Positions 45,340 through 56,600 of a DNA stretch of 64,000 nucleotides are shown here, one piece after another. The translations under genes and the position numbers were made by a program. Numbering within the stretch: the stretch's first letter is position 1; each line of letters opens with the position of its first letter. This stretch comes from Gnetum montanum (taxonomy: Eukaryota > Streptophyta > Gnetopsida > Gnetales > Gnetaceae). The stretch covers positions 143,320-207,319 of the forward strand of contig MNCI01017754.1 in the NCBI GenBank assembly GCA_015680685.1, given 5' to 3'. The notes beneath the pieces are model-generated. The model was not told the DNA's origin. It did not search any database and was given only the letters and a program-made list of their open reading frames with translations.

Positions 45340-46245
45340 TGATGAAGCACTAAATAGTCAATGCATCGACTAGGCCACATATACGGGGCCCCATGTACGT
45401 GGTTGGGTCAATGCGGCGTCGTTGACACATCCGTCCATGCGTCTACGTGGCCCCGTTTACGCGAAGCCTGTTTTAGCCTATAAATAAGTGGGCTTCTCCC
45501 ACACTTAGGTACCTTTTTGGCAGTTGTAGTGAAGCTCTTGTAGTTTGTTTCCATGAGAGTTAGAATATTTTCCAAGTGTCCACAGTAGGTGTAAGAAAGG
45601 TGTCTGGCCCTTTATTCGAGTGTTGATGTACCTGAGCCCATTGGTGTGAACAACAATAAAGAGTAGCTTTTCAAGCATTCCTTGTAGCAATTAGAATTAG
45701 TCATTTGATGCATTTAATAGTTTAATATTTCTATGCTTTAAGAATTCCTTAAGTTTCTATTGTTATTACTTTAATCACCATCACTCTCTTATAGTTTGTA
45801 AAAACCATAACTATGACCATCTCGAACATAAACCCAACACTTGGCAACCTAGCGACGCTTAACATCTGGTAACCCAATAGTGGCTAGGAGATGCTTAGGA
45901 TGTGCATGGAAGATGGGATCGAATACTTATGCTAGGAAGAGTTAAGATATAGATTAGGATAACTATAGATTACGTAATATTCCATTCCTTACTTTCCATT
46001 TTAAGAATTAGCCGCTAGAAGATAAAGTGAAAAAGCCATAAAAATAATTTGCCTCAATCTCACTTAACCATCACAATCTAAACATCACAAATGAGGTTGG
46101 GAAGGCAATGAATTTTCTAACCCAAGGTTTTGCTGGTTAGGGTTTGGTGTATGCAAAGTGCTTACAGTCTATGGAATTCGACCGAGTCGTATGTGAATGC
46201 CCGTGATTCGCATGGTTGGGCATAGGGGTACCTAGCCACTCATCA
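45340..46245 (+). repeat. RE5 3' LTR
   Basis: TGATGAAGCAC to CCACTCATCA, 906 bp. Same layout as the 5' LTR. CpG sites are better preserved here in U3 (ATACGGGG, TACGTGG, TACGCGAAGCC). Confidence 0.93.
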
Positions 46246-47585
46246 CTTATATATTTTATTTTGTTTTATTTTTTTAAATATGAATTTTCATTATTTTTAC
46301 TAATAAAAGTGTTTTATTAGTGTAGGACACAGTGTCACTATTGTTGTTTACTAATGATGGCTTGTGCCTAATGTTGTGATTGTTGATGTCTAGTTTATAT
46401 TCTTGAATTCTAATGTCTAATGATTATGACATGGTTTATTTTTCATGGAATAAGCAGTGAGTCCATGTCATTCACCCATCTAATGAACTCTATGGTTTTC
46501 CTTGTTCTAGGAGTTTGAGGTACCTTTCATTAAAGAAACCTTTAATGAATTAGTGACCTTGGTAGTTCTAGAATTGGGAAAGATCCAAAGGTTTGTAGAG
46601 GGTGTGACTTCAAGGGAACTTAATACTCTTTGTACTTTTCTACTTGCTTGAGTGCTTGAGCTTTTTTAATGAACTTCTTATCATTCCATTCTAACCACTA
46701 ATAGGAAGTCAAATAAAGTCTTTTCATGGTATGGTTCCCATACAAAAATTTTAAAAAAAAACAACAAAAATGAAATGAATGATGGGAATTCAAAGCACAC
46801 CCCTTAGATGAATAAACAGGCTACAAGCACTGGTTATAGAACTAGAAAGACACACAACCATGCCTAAAGATCCACTCTAACTAAGGTGCTCTCTCACTTC
46901 CTACTTCTCTTCTCTTCACTTCATGGAATGGTGGTTGTTTTGTGGAAGCACTCTCATGTCTCAAGTGGGTGGACTAGTCTTAAAGTGGTGATGCAAAGTT
47001 AATAAAAGTGGTTGGTTTTGGTTTGGAGTAAGGATGGATCTTCTGAGGTCATTTTAAACACAAATTCCACAAAGAACTTCTTATGATCTTAATTCGAAAT
47101 TCCATTCCACCTTTTCCATCATCCATCTATGCTACATAACTTATCTCATTATAGGGTTCTATGTTATATTCTATGTTTTAGTCTAATGTGTTTGAATTCT
47201 TGGATAGATCTTTTTTTGTTGTTCTTAACTTTTCATGATCATTAATCAACTATGGGGCCAATGGACTCCTTAGTTGAGGTTATACAAGGGTAACAAGGGC
47301 ATGAGCCTACTATGGGGAGGACCCAGTTGCATATCTCTTGGTTTGATTAGTTAGGTTCTTTACCTTAGACATTGCTACAATCCTATATTTTACATCTTCC
47401 ATTGTGCAAACCACTTTGTGCTCCTTGATCTCTCATTTTCCACCCTCTTTCTTCATTTTCCTAAATTTCTCAATTTTTAGGACTTTAACACCCTCTTCTC
47501 ATATTTTCATCATGTTTGTGGCTATTTGGGCTTCCATTTGACCCTAATTTTGTTCAAAATATCTTTGCAATATTTAAGTTTTGAC
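46246..47585 (+). other. RE4 3' noncoding region, right of RE5
   Basis: Begins with the right CTTAT duplication. Collinear with RE5 40300-41700 and RE1 360-1475. The conserved purine block TACTATGGGGAGGACCC is at 47308-47324. No gene seen. Confidence 0.6.
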
Positions 47586-47589
47586 CAAG

Positions 47590-47690
47590 TCAATGATGAT
47601 TAATAACTACATCAACAAGGCCTTGTTGATGCAGCAACCACATTGATGAGGCCTTGTCGATGCATCACAAAAACTCTATATATACCATCA
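47590..47690 (+). promoter_or_regulatory. RE4 internal U3-like promoter block
   Basis: CATCAACAAGGCCTTGTTGA, ATTGATGAGGCCTTGTCGA and GATGCATCAC are close to the motifs of the RE4 LTR U3, and a strong TATA sequence CTCTATATATACC follows at 47674-47686. The block mirrors the one in RE5 but uses the RE4 motif type. Confidence 0.55.
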
Positions 47691-47815
47691 CACACTTTGA
47701 AATTTTTTATCATTTGCTTCATAATACTAAGGGATTTTTTGTCATTTTTTATAGCCCATAACTTCTCAATCGTGTGCCCAAATCACTCCGTTCTTTAATC
47801 TTGTAGCTACTAGAG

Positions 47816-48122
47816 GTAAGCTCTTTATCATGGGGGTGGGAAACCTTAAAGTTTTCAATGAAATTTTTGAAAATTTTTCTAACTCCCCCAAAGGTTTAAT
47901 AAATTTAACAATATAAAAACATTAATTTTTTCGAGAGTTAACCTTCAAACACCATATGGAATGATTTATTAATAATAAAACATAAATAAAATAATGATTG
48001 AATTAATTAAATTAGCTATAATCACAACTTCATGAAGTGTAACTATCCTAAAGAGATAAAGGTATTCCAATTGCTTCATATTACACAATAATTGCTAATC
48101 CATGGTCTTATTGTGATTACAA
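47816..48122 (+). other. RE4 probable ORFX leader intron
   Basis: Near-consensus donor AGAG|GTAAGC at 47816. The acceptor position before the ATG reads GATTACAA. A/T-rich between, as is normal for plant introns. Inferred by analogy with RE5 and RE1. Confidence 0.42.
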
Positions 48123-50973
48123 ATGGAACTATGATTGAAACATTTGAAGGAAGGAGAACCCTCTCAACCAAGGGAGAAATGACGTAGAGTTAGAAGGGGC
48201 CAACAAGAACAAGTCCAAGAACTACTAGAAGCAACCTATGCAACAAAACCTCTTCATGAGGAGCTTGAAGTGGAATCTGTTTGAAAAATTTCAAAAGAAG
48301 AAGTGCCAATAGAGTAATCACTACAAGGGAAAGCACCAAGACCCATGCCAAGGCCTGAAGTCACTTTAACTCAAACTTGCTGTGACATCATCAGACCCTG
48401 AGAGACTTAAGGCTTAGTTCTCCAAGAACTAAGCTTCAGGAGATTTCTAGAGAAACCTCCAGCATAAGTCAAAACACAATTGCAAACCTCTCCCATGTGG
48501 CCAATCATCATGTTTATTGGGGAGTGGTACATGGAAGAGACATATCTCTTTTGGAACAATAGAAAACTATGATCCACAGTAAAAGTCAAGGATATTTAGG
48601 TGTCTTACTTGGCCAAGGTTATCACATAGGCATTGGGGTTGCCTGATATTGGGACATAGTTGGTAGAGCTATCAACACAAGGTAACCTTGAGGCCAAAAA
48701 GGAGTGAACTCAGTGGTGTTACAGAGCCAACTATAAGGAGTTGGACATGCTCATACCAGTGGAGTAGATCTACTTCAAGATAGCAACTTATCACCTCAAT
48801 CCTATAGTGAGGCCCAAAAAGGTGATCATCTTTTCCACCTAAGCATGTGTTACTTTAAGTGGGAGATTTCCTATAAACCTTCAACAATTGATATATTTAG
48901 AGATTGAAAAATGCTTCAAGGAAAATAAATGTGGAAGGAAAATCCTACCCTTTTCGTGAATCATTTGGAAACTCTGTAAAAGGATAGGAATCATCTACTA
49001 TGCCAACGACTCAATCAAATATGCTCCTTTGGCTTCATGGCCTAAAATCATAAAAGAAAAGACACTTGCCAGAACTCAAGAAGAGGAGCAGCCACCATCT
49101 CCACCACCTACTCAAGAAACAATGACGAAGGCCCACATAGCCATTGAGCACTTGTAAGAAATCCAAGAGTAGCTCTTGCATGAGCAAGAGTAGTGTTCAA
49201 GGATAAGTAGTGTGGACCCATCTATGTATTGACTAGTAATGAGTCACCTTAATGAGGTGGCTCAAACAATTAGCTAGATGGAAAGGGGTGGGCCAATATT
49301 CTCTACCCAACGAATGTAGTTTTCCATGAGGTTTGATCCCAATGCTTGAGAGGTGATGGTGTCCTTATCACAACACCATTTATTGATAGAAATATTTGCG
49401 AATGCCACCTCCTTCTTAGTGCATTTGGAGGAAGGTGAAGGGGCCATTGTATTGGTGATGCAGCACCAAGGACAAGAGACTATAGTTGAAGTAGTTGCTG
49501 AACATTTCACCAAAGCACTTAATGCACCTGTGGCATTAAGTACCAAACATATCTACACTTGAGATGTGCAGACATTCATAGGCATGGTCAATAGAAAATT
49601 AAATGCAGCTTAGCATGAAGAATTGGTGGATTGACTAGTAGGGACTGGGCAACTGATTCCAGATATTTTTTATTTTTCAAATAACATCACTACAACCTAG
49701 TTGGAGCTATTGGAAGCAAGAGGCAAATTCATCATTTTGGAGGGGCAACTCAAAATGGGTCAAGCATAGAATTAACACTTGGCCATAGAGGTTGTTGAAT
49801 TACATGCCCATCTTGTTGATCCCACATTCCTCAACTTGATAATAACCAAAGATGAAGCTTTCCAACAGCTTCAAGAACAATTCAAGAAAGCTAGGGAGGA
49901 AACAATGACAACCATCTTAGTAGAGGCGAAGACATATTCAGTTTAGAAGGACTTGGTTTAGATGTGCTAAGAGAATGAAGCACTGATTGCAGAAAATCAT
50001 CACCTACACAATGTTGATGCCCAAAAAGAGAAAATGTAGGAATTCATTCATCAATAGTAGGAGTAGCTAGCCAGGGTTAATATTGAATTAAGAAAATTAG
50101 CCATAGAAAATTATAATTTTTCTATGAAAAAAGTTCATGCCTTGCACTAGATGTCTGGTATTAAGATTACCGCTTGGAGAAATGAAGCTTTGAAGTTTGA
50201 AAAAGTTAAAAATCACTATAGAGATCAAGTTGGCTTGCAAAAGGAAGTAAATGAGAAGGATATCCATATGGCAAAGGCAAAGGTAAATGAAGCTCTCTAG
50301 CAACTTCAACAAGGAAAAGAAGTATGGTAGCCCATCATTGATGGGATTGATGTCTACAACAAAGTGGAGATTTGTCTAAAGGAGTTGTAGATAGAGGAGA
50401 TGACAGAATACATGGAGTTGGCCAATCTTCACTATGCAAACTTGGCAATGCTGATTGTCAAATGACTATGGTCAGAGTTGAAAAAAATAAATGGCTAGCT
50501 CGTATTTGTTATACGATGTGGGGTTCAAATACCATAAAGAAACCAAGTAGAAGCTTGAGACTACAAATGCTAAACTCGAAGTTCTCAGAGCACAATTCAC
50601 GGATCAACGATTGACTGTTGAGAACTTAGCCAAAAAAATGAATGATTATTAGGAGCTGAAGGATGTAGTTAGAGCATTCAACATTGAACACAAACAATTC
50701 ATTGTTTGGTTTATTAATGCAAAGGAGCTCTTTCCAGCAATTACATGTCCCTAGGATGTGCCCGTTCTAACCCACATTGGTGAGGCAACATGGATGATGC
50801 ATGATATTAGAAGTAAGGAGGGGAAATTGAAAGCATTACTAGGTGCTTTTTGCCTTCCACTAGAAGTTGTAGTAGTAGTAGGATAGCCATAGCTGCCTTG
50901 ACCATCACATGTGCCTAAAGTCGGTGAAGGTCCCTTAGAACCTTAGGAGCCACCACCTCTTGGGATTCTTTGA
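48123..50973 (+). pseudogene. RE4 ORFX: accessory protein, second copy
   Basis: ATG at 48123. One frame is kept to about 50480, where a run of A adds one base, and the protein ends GIL-TGA at 50971-50973, the same place as in RE5. It aligns with RE5 ORFX throughout: GEPSQPREK, SPMWPIIMF, ALGLPDIGT, ATYHLNPIVRPKKV, LQQLIYLEIEKCF, EEEQPPSPPPTQE, HLEEGEGAIVLVMQHQGQET, then the coiled coil with FEKVKNHYRDQVGLQKEVNE, and PVLTHIGEATW near the end. Length and order are the same (about 950 codons). Stops are more frequent than in RE5. Two diverged copies sharing length, both termini and frame argue that the ancestor coded for a protein. Confidence 0.76.
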
Positions 50974-51205
50974 TCTTAACCGTCAACTTCACGCCATCAT
51001 AGGGTATGTTGTTCCAGTTTGAACAGTCATGTCATGGTGTTTAATTTTGTATCATGAACACTATAATTTTTGTAATATGTTGATCTATACACTCAGGCAC
51101 TCTAGTTTTGTCAAGTCAGTCAATTTTGTTTTGTTGAAGGGTTAATCGATAATTCCATACCTTTCCAAATTTGTAAAAGAACTTAAGGATGAGATTTCAT
51201 TCAAT

Positions 51206-51215
51206 TGTAAGGGTA
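51206..51215 (+). promoter_or_regulatory. RE4 polypurine tract (decayed)
   Basis: TTGTAAGGGTA-like sequence abuts the 3' LTR. Compare TCATGGGGGTA in RE1. Confidence 0.6.
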
Positions 51216-52029
51216 TGATGAGTCATGTTTTTTGGTTGCATCGATGAGGTCTCATTGACAAGGCCCTATCAATGCAGCATCCAATTTTTGGCTATAAATA
51301 CACATCCACCAGCCACATTTATGGAAATCAAATTTTAGTAGTAGTAGAGCTCTTGTAGTTTGTTTATTTGAAAGTTAGAATATTTGTCCCGAGTGCCCAT
51401 AGCAAGAGTCATTAAGTGTACAGATCTTTTTTTGAGCATTGTTGTACCTGAGCATGATAGTGTGTGCGGAAATAAAGATGAGCTTTCTGATAAACCTTGT
51501 AACATTTTGGATAGATTAAATATTTCATCTATGCATTTAATGTTTTCAATCAGTAATCCAATATTTTTTAGTAATTAAGATAATTAAGCAATATAAGTTA
51601 GATAAATTAAATACATAAGTATGACTTGGTAATCCCAGTAGCATTATTGCTTGGTACGCCTAGTAGCATAGCACTTGGTAGCCCATTAGTGGATAGGTGG
51701 GTTTAGGATATGTGCAGAAAGTGGGACTAGATGCTTATGCTAGGACTACTTAGATACTAGTTAATTAGTTAATCCAATTACTTTATCTCTCTTTAAACAC
51801 TAAAACAATAAAATACAAAATGATAAAAATCAAATGCCTCAATTACACTTAACCATACCAGTGTACATGACAAGTGTAATTGGGAAGACAACGAACGATC
51901 TTAAGGCGAGGTTCACTTCCTAGAAGACTAGTGCATCGGAAACTATAAAGTCCATGGAATTCAACTAGATTACACATGAACACTTTATGATTGATATGGT
52001 TGGGCATAGTAATACCTTGCCACTCATCA
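51216..52029 (+). repeat. RE4 3' LTR
   Basis: TGATGAGTCATG to CCACTCATCA, 814 bp, about 100 bp shorter than the 5' LTR, chiefly through fewer GATGAGG-type motifs in U3. TATA box GGCTATAAATACAC at 51290-51303. Confidence 0.92.
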
Positions 52030-52752
52030 AGGGTAAATATTATTTAATTTTTTTTTCAAGTTCTTACAAGTCCCTTAAATATGGAATGTTTTTCTTTTCA
52101 TGTTATTTTTGGTGTCTTCTACTTAATGTTATATAACTTAGCATTCCCACTAAAATTGATCCCATGATTTAAAGCTTCCAAATCAAGGGTCTTTTCACTA
52201 GGATAGCATCTCATTGTTCAATGTTATGTATGTGATGTGCTTTCAATCTTTTTTCTTATTATTAATATTATTCTTGGGGTTCAATACCCTTTTAGGCGAC
52301 ATATCATTATGTTCTTCTTAAGTTCTATAAAATTTTAGTGTTGGTTATATCCTGAGAGGATATGATGAGGTGTTAACTTAGTAGTAGGATTCTTGATTTA
52401 AAAACTTGAAGTTATGGGTTTGATTCTAGTTAGTGGTATTGAGTCATAAAGTTCTACTAAAGTTTTGTGTTATCTATATGTTTAGCTATAGATATAATAA
52501 TGGGGGTTTGAAACTTGGAATATTTTTTAATATAGATCTTATTTTTCTCACATTAATCTTTCTTTAGCAAATTTGATTTCTTTATAGTTTCCCTATGCAG
52601 GATTCTATATAATTCCTATCTTCTTCAATCAAGGTTGAAATTTTTGCTCCTTTTATTGATGTAAAAACTTTTATTGCTTCTCAAAATGCAAATTTATAAG
52701 CTTGTAAGAAAAAAGTTGTGATGCCTTCTTCTAGTGAAGTTGATGTATCTAA
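52030..52752. other. Unassigned A/T-rich segment between RE4 and CP1
   Basis: No gene recognised. Holds a tRNA-like stretch at 52361-52445. A possible short reading just before CP1 (VVMPSSSEVDVSKTPNFVLL, the last part lying beyond CP1 at 63408 on) suggests CP1 may have split an old coding sequence, but it cannot be identified. Confidence 0.45.
52361..52445 (+). repeat. tRNA-like SINE remnant
   Basis: GTTAACTTAGTAGTAGGA (A-box-like) and ATGGGTTTGATTCTAG (B-box-like) are about 30 nt apart. Collinear with 25790-25862. No intact ends or tail seen. Confidence 0.42.
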
Positions 52753-53129
52753 TGTTAAATGTGTTTAATTGTTAAACATGTTTTTTTTTGTTTATCCTAG
52801 TCTTTAGGAATTTTCCTTAGGAATTTGGTTTCTATTTCCTTTTTAGAAGTTGAATGGTCAATTGTTATAGAAGTTGAAAGATTTTCTATTACAAAAGTTG
52901 AAGGGTCGGCTGTTATAGAAGTTGAAGGGTCAACCATTATAGAAGTTAAAGGGTTGATCATTATAGAAGTTGCTATTTTCCGTTGATGTATTTTTTCCTA
53001 TTTAAAGAACATTATTAGTTGAATATAAATGTGAAATTTAGCTACCTCTATTTGCCCATGTTTTATTTTATTTTTTTATTTGAGGCTATCAGTGCATAGG
53101 CTAGCAGTGCATAGCCTCAAAGGTTAACA
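52753..53129 (+). repeat. CP1 5' LTR with 24-bp tandem units
   Basis: 377 bp. Contains five tandem 24-bp units of the type GAAGTTGAAGGGTCGGCTGT (52846-52965) and a partial sixth, then a TATA-like CCTATTTAAAG (52997-53007). The 3' LTR has six full units. Confidence 0.92.
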
Positions 53130-53130
53130 G

Positions 53131-53148
53131 TGGTATCGAAACACGGTT
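53131..53148 (+). promoter_or_regulatory. CP1 primer-binding site
   Basis: TGGTATCGAAACACGGTT one base after the LTR corresponds to the initiator-Met tRNA site TGGTATCAGAGC common in plant copia elements. Confidence 0.75.
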
Positions 53149-53248
53149 CAAGAGGCTAGAGAGAAAGCCTAGTTTGGGAGGCTAGAGAGAAAAGCACAAT
53201 AGTACACTTGATTTAGGAGGCTCGAGAGAAGAGCACAGTAGTGCATAA

Positions 53249-54180
53249 ATGGCCTCTAAAAATTTTGCATAGTTTTCCATCCCACATTTTGATGGTCACT
53301 ATGACCATTGGAGCATGTTGTTGGAAAATTTCTTGAATTTTAATGAGTACTAGCAAGTTGTTAAAGATGGTGTAGTAGCACCCACAGCCGAGGCTACACT
53401 CACAAATGAACAAAGAAAGAAGCTAGAGGGACTAAGGCTAAAATATTTGAAAGCAAAGAATTATATATTTCAATAAATTGATCATTCTATCTTGGAGACT
53501 ATTCTTAGCAAAGAAACTTCCAAGGATATTTTGGATTCTATGAAGAAGAAATATGAAGGGTCTTCGAGAGTAAAAGACACATAGCTTCAAGCCTTGAGAA
53601 AGGATTTTGAGACTCTACAGATGAAAGATGGGGAGTCTAATACCAACTATTATGCAAGGACAATGGGGATAGCCAATAACATGTGATTTCATGATGAGAA
53701 GATGAAGGATGTGATTATTGTTGAGAAGATATTACATTCCCGATCCCCCAAGTTTGATTATGTTGTTTGTTCAATTGAAGAATCCAAAGATGTTGATACA
53801 CTTTCCCTTGATGAACTTCAAAGTTCTTTGTTAGTCCATGAATAGAAGATGAATTGAAATTCAACTTCTGAAGAGCAAGCTTTGAAGGCTTCTACTTTTA
53901 CTTATTCCTCAAGAGGAAGAGGTAGAGGTAGAAGTAAAGGAAGAGGAGATTGAGGTAATAGAGATGGAAGCAAACATTTCAAAGGAGATGGTGATAAATT
54001 TCAAGGAAAAGTTAGAGGACAACTTAACAAATCTAAGGTGGAATACTTTATATGTCATAAATACGAACACTATCATTCTAAATGCTACACTAAACTATCT
54101 AATGACAAAGGAGAGAAATCAAATTTTGTAGAAGAGAAGGAGCTAGAGACTTTTTTGATGGTGGTTCAAGACAATTGAGA
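53249..54180 (+). pseudogene. gag: CP1 gag
   Basis: ATG at 53249 (MASKNFAQ). UBN2-type gag domain: PHFDGHYDHWSMLLENFL, then LETILSKETSKDILDSMKKK, LQALRKDFETLQMKDGES, VVCSIEESKDVDTLSLDELQ. Then an Arg/Gly tract and a zinc knuckle that reads YFICHKYEHYHSKC; the first Cys is Tyr, so metal binding is damaged. One frame throughout with about eight stops (TAA/TAG/TGA), several replacing Gln or Trp. Confidence 0.9.
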
Positions 54181-54439
54181 GCACCAGCAAGATGTATGGT
54201 ATGTGGATACTTACTGTAGCAACCATATGTGTGGATGTAAGTCTTCATTTTCTTTCTTAGATGAAATTTTTCATTCTACAGTAAGTTTTGGTGATTATTC
54301 TATTGTAAATGTAATAGGAAAGGGGGATATTAACATTAGAACCGAGAATGGTTTTGTAGAAACAATTTCCAATGTTTTTTATGTTCTTGATTTGAAAAGT
54401 AATTTGTTAAGTACCGGTTAATTACAAGAGAAGTGTTAT
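54181..54439 (+). pseudogene. pol: CP1 aspartic protease, N-terminal part
   Basis: WYVDTYCSNHMCG is the copia protease motif (normally DSGAS; here DTYCS, so inactive). FSFLDEIFHSTVSFGDYS, GKGDINI and YVLDLKSNLLSTG follow, ending LQEKCY exactly where RE6 enters after GTTAT (54435-54439). Same frame as gag. Confidence 0.88.
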
Positions 54440-55343
54440 TAATGAGATACAATTTGTTGCATCAACTAGGCCCTATGGACATAGTCTATTGCATCGACCC
54501 ATTGATGCAATCTAATGCATCGATGTGAACCTGTTAATGCAGGTGCCTATCTTGGCCTATAAATATGTGCTCACTAGCTACATTTATGGAATTAGATTGA
54601 TAGTAGTAGTAGAGGTCTTATAGTTTGTCTATTTGAAAGTTAGAATATTTCTCTCAAGTGCCTGCAGCAGGAGTCATTAAGTGTACAAATCTTTATTCGA
54701 GTACTATTGTACCTAAGCAAGATAGTGTGTGTGGCAATAAAAATGAGCTTTTTAATAAACCTTGCAGCATCTTGGATAGTTTATATATTTATTCATGCAT
54801 TCAATCTTTTTAATTATTTATTCAATGTTTTCTAGTAATTAAGCTAATGAGGTAATTAAACAAGATAAGCTAGATAGATTAATTACATAAGTACGACTAC
54901 TTTGAACATAACATGTATTCGTTTGGTAATCCTAGAAGTGTTATTACTTGGTACACGCCATAGCATAGCACTTGGTAACCTAGTAATGGATATGTGGGTT
55001 CAGGACATGTATGGAAAGTGGGGCTGGATGCTTATGTTAGGATCAGTCAAAGATCAATTAGTTAGTTAATTTAGATTAGTCATTAAATTACTTTATCTCT
55101 CTCTTCAAAGCATCAAAGAACATAAAACATAAAATGATAGAATTCACATGTCTCAATTTCACTTAACCATACCTTTGTATATTACAAGTGTAATTGGGAA
55201 GACAATGAATGACATTAGGACAAGGTTCACTACCTAGAAGACTAGTTCACTAGAAACTATAAAGTCTATGGAATTTTATTAGATCATGCATGAATTCTTT
55301 GTGATTTGTATCATTGGGTGTAGGGTTACCTAACCACTCATCA
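54440..55343 (+). repeat. RE6 left LTR, plus orientation
   Basis: TAATGAGATAC to CCACTCATCA, 904 bp, with U3 GCATCGA/GATGCAA motifs, TATA box GGCCTATAAATATG (54554-54567), AATAAA (about 54736) and the U5 repeat block, all in plus order as in RE4. Confidence 0.92.
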
Positions 55344-55362
55344 TTAGCACCATTACCATGTT
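55344..55362. other. RE6 chimeric junction: primer site fused to antisense RT
   Basis: TTAGCACCATTACC (primer site, plus) passes without a gap into ATGTTCAATAGC, the complement of the RT sequence that reads LLNM. In RE4 the corresponding RT bases are TGAATATGGCAATG. The complement of the primer site contains TGGCAATG in RE4, so 7-8 nt are shared at the joint. Confidence 0.8.
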
Positions 55363-55640
55363 CAATAGCTTGATGTCAATGTAGACTTGCCACTTGTCAC
55401 CTTTCTTTGGCATAACTACAAGTGGGCTAACCCACTCACTATCCATGATGGGATAGATAAACCCCTCCTTGAGGAGTTGCTCTATTTTCTCATTGAAAAT
55501 CCACTTAAATTTGGGGTTCATCCATCTCTGCGACTGTCTTCTTGGCTTCATGGTCAGGTCAGTGTCAATGTGATGCTAGCATATCCTTGGATCAATTCTA
55601 GTCAACTCAGGATATGACTAAGCAAAGGTTGTTAGCCATC
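55352..55640 (-). pseudogene. pol: RE6 reverse transcriptase, N-terminal part only
   Basis: Minus-strand open frame: MKPRRQSQRWMNPKFKWIFN, then KIEQLLKEGFIYPIMDSEWV, then MPKKGDKWQVYIDIKLLNM, where RT sequence ends at the junction with the left primer site. The catalytic part is absent. Confidence 0.87.
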
Positions 55641-56600
55641 TTTTAATCACCTTTAATAGCTTTTCTTTTTGTTCAGGAGAAAGTTTGGCATTGATTATGA
55701 CTGGCTTACCATTATTTAAGAATGCATACTCCATGCCAGTTGGTAAAGTTTTCAACTCTATGGACTCCTGCTTGTAGTTATCAAGGATATCTAACTCTTC
55801 CCAATAGGTATCATCATCTTCATCATCAAAGAGTTGGTGATGAACTTACTTAAGTTCATCCATGCTTTCAACATAAGAACATGTTAGGCTCTTAGTTGGT
55901 TCTATGCATAATGTGCTACTTTCTAAGTTAGTTATCAACCACTGGGTTCCCTCCTATTTTGTGGCTGCTACGTACAAACACCTTTGAATATTTGTTTCTT
56001 ATGCACACTGATTACATGCTTTAATGCATGTACTTTTGATGAACCAAATCTTTTACATGAAATTAAACCCATTATCATTGTATATGATGCCTGAAATACA
56101 CTTCTTCTCTAGCCATCCAAATTCATTTTCCTTGGAGATTTCCAAGGAGAGGTCTCTTATGCCCATTTGTGCATCAATCTTGCTTAACCATGTCCTTCCC
56201 ATAATGATGGGGAAGTCACCTTTGCAATTTTTGATCTTGATAATTAGAAAATCAACAGGATAGGACCATCCACTAATTATGGTCACAGTGTTCTCCACCA
56301 ATCCCAAGGGAATAATGATTGACTATTCTATCAATTCTAAACAGTTGTTGCGCTTCTTGAGAGGTGGTAGGTTCCAGGCCTTGTACATGTCATGAGAGAT
56401 GAGATTGACATTGGAACCAGAATCAAGAAGAGCCTTGCATAGCTCGTGTCCAATGATCTGCACATAAATGAGTGGACTTCTTAGGTAAAATATTTTCATA
56501 GGAATATTTCCAGCCTTGATCAAATAAAAAGCAACATGAGTTAACATCACAGTGTGTACCCAAGGTGGCATTTGGTTTAAAGGGAACTCGAAAGGGTTTT
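55641..56600 (-). pseudogene. pol: RE6 aspartic protease
   Basis: Minus strand: PPWVHTVMLTHVAFYLIKAG, then CKALLDSGSNVNLISHDMYK with catalytic D-S-G intact, WNLPPLKKRNNCLEL (56323-56571), GLVENTVTIISGWSYPVDF and IIMGRTWLSKIDAQMGIRDL (56053-56307). The linker to RT (55640-56050) matches RE4 with stops. Confidence 0.86.

Larger units (their letters stand above)
33271..46245 (+). mobile_element. RE5: complete Ty3/gypsy element with accessory ORFX, inside RE4
   Basis: About 13.0 kb with LTRs 33271-34158 and 45340-46245 (888 and 906 bp). Perfect CTTAT duplications lie at 33266-33270 and 46246-46250. Order: LTR, primer site, gag, protease, RT, RNase H, integrase, 3' region, U3-like block, leader intron, ORFX, polypurine tract, LTR. 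It is the least decayed gypsy copy here, but still has many stops, a 21-G run, and two deletions in integrase, one at an undetermined base (N, 40058). Confidence 0.94.
25900..52029 (+). mobile_element. RE4: Ty3/gypsy element with accessory ORFX, split by RE5
   Basis: 5' LTR 25900-26814, primer site, gag, protease, RT, RNase H and integrase to about 33196, then the RE5 insertion (33271-46245), then 3' region, internal promoter-like block, ORFX, polypurine tract and 3' LTR 51216-52029. Without RE5 it is about 13.1 kb. The flanks GGAGT (25895-25899) and AGGGT (52030-52034) match at 3 of 5 bases, both differences being G/A, compatible with an aged duplication. Confidence 0.88.
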
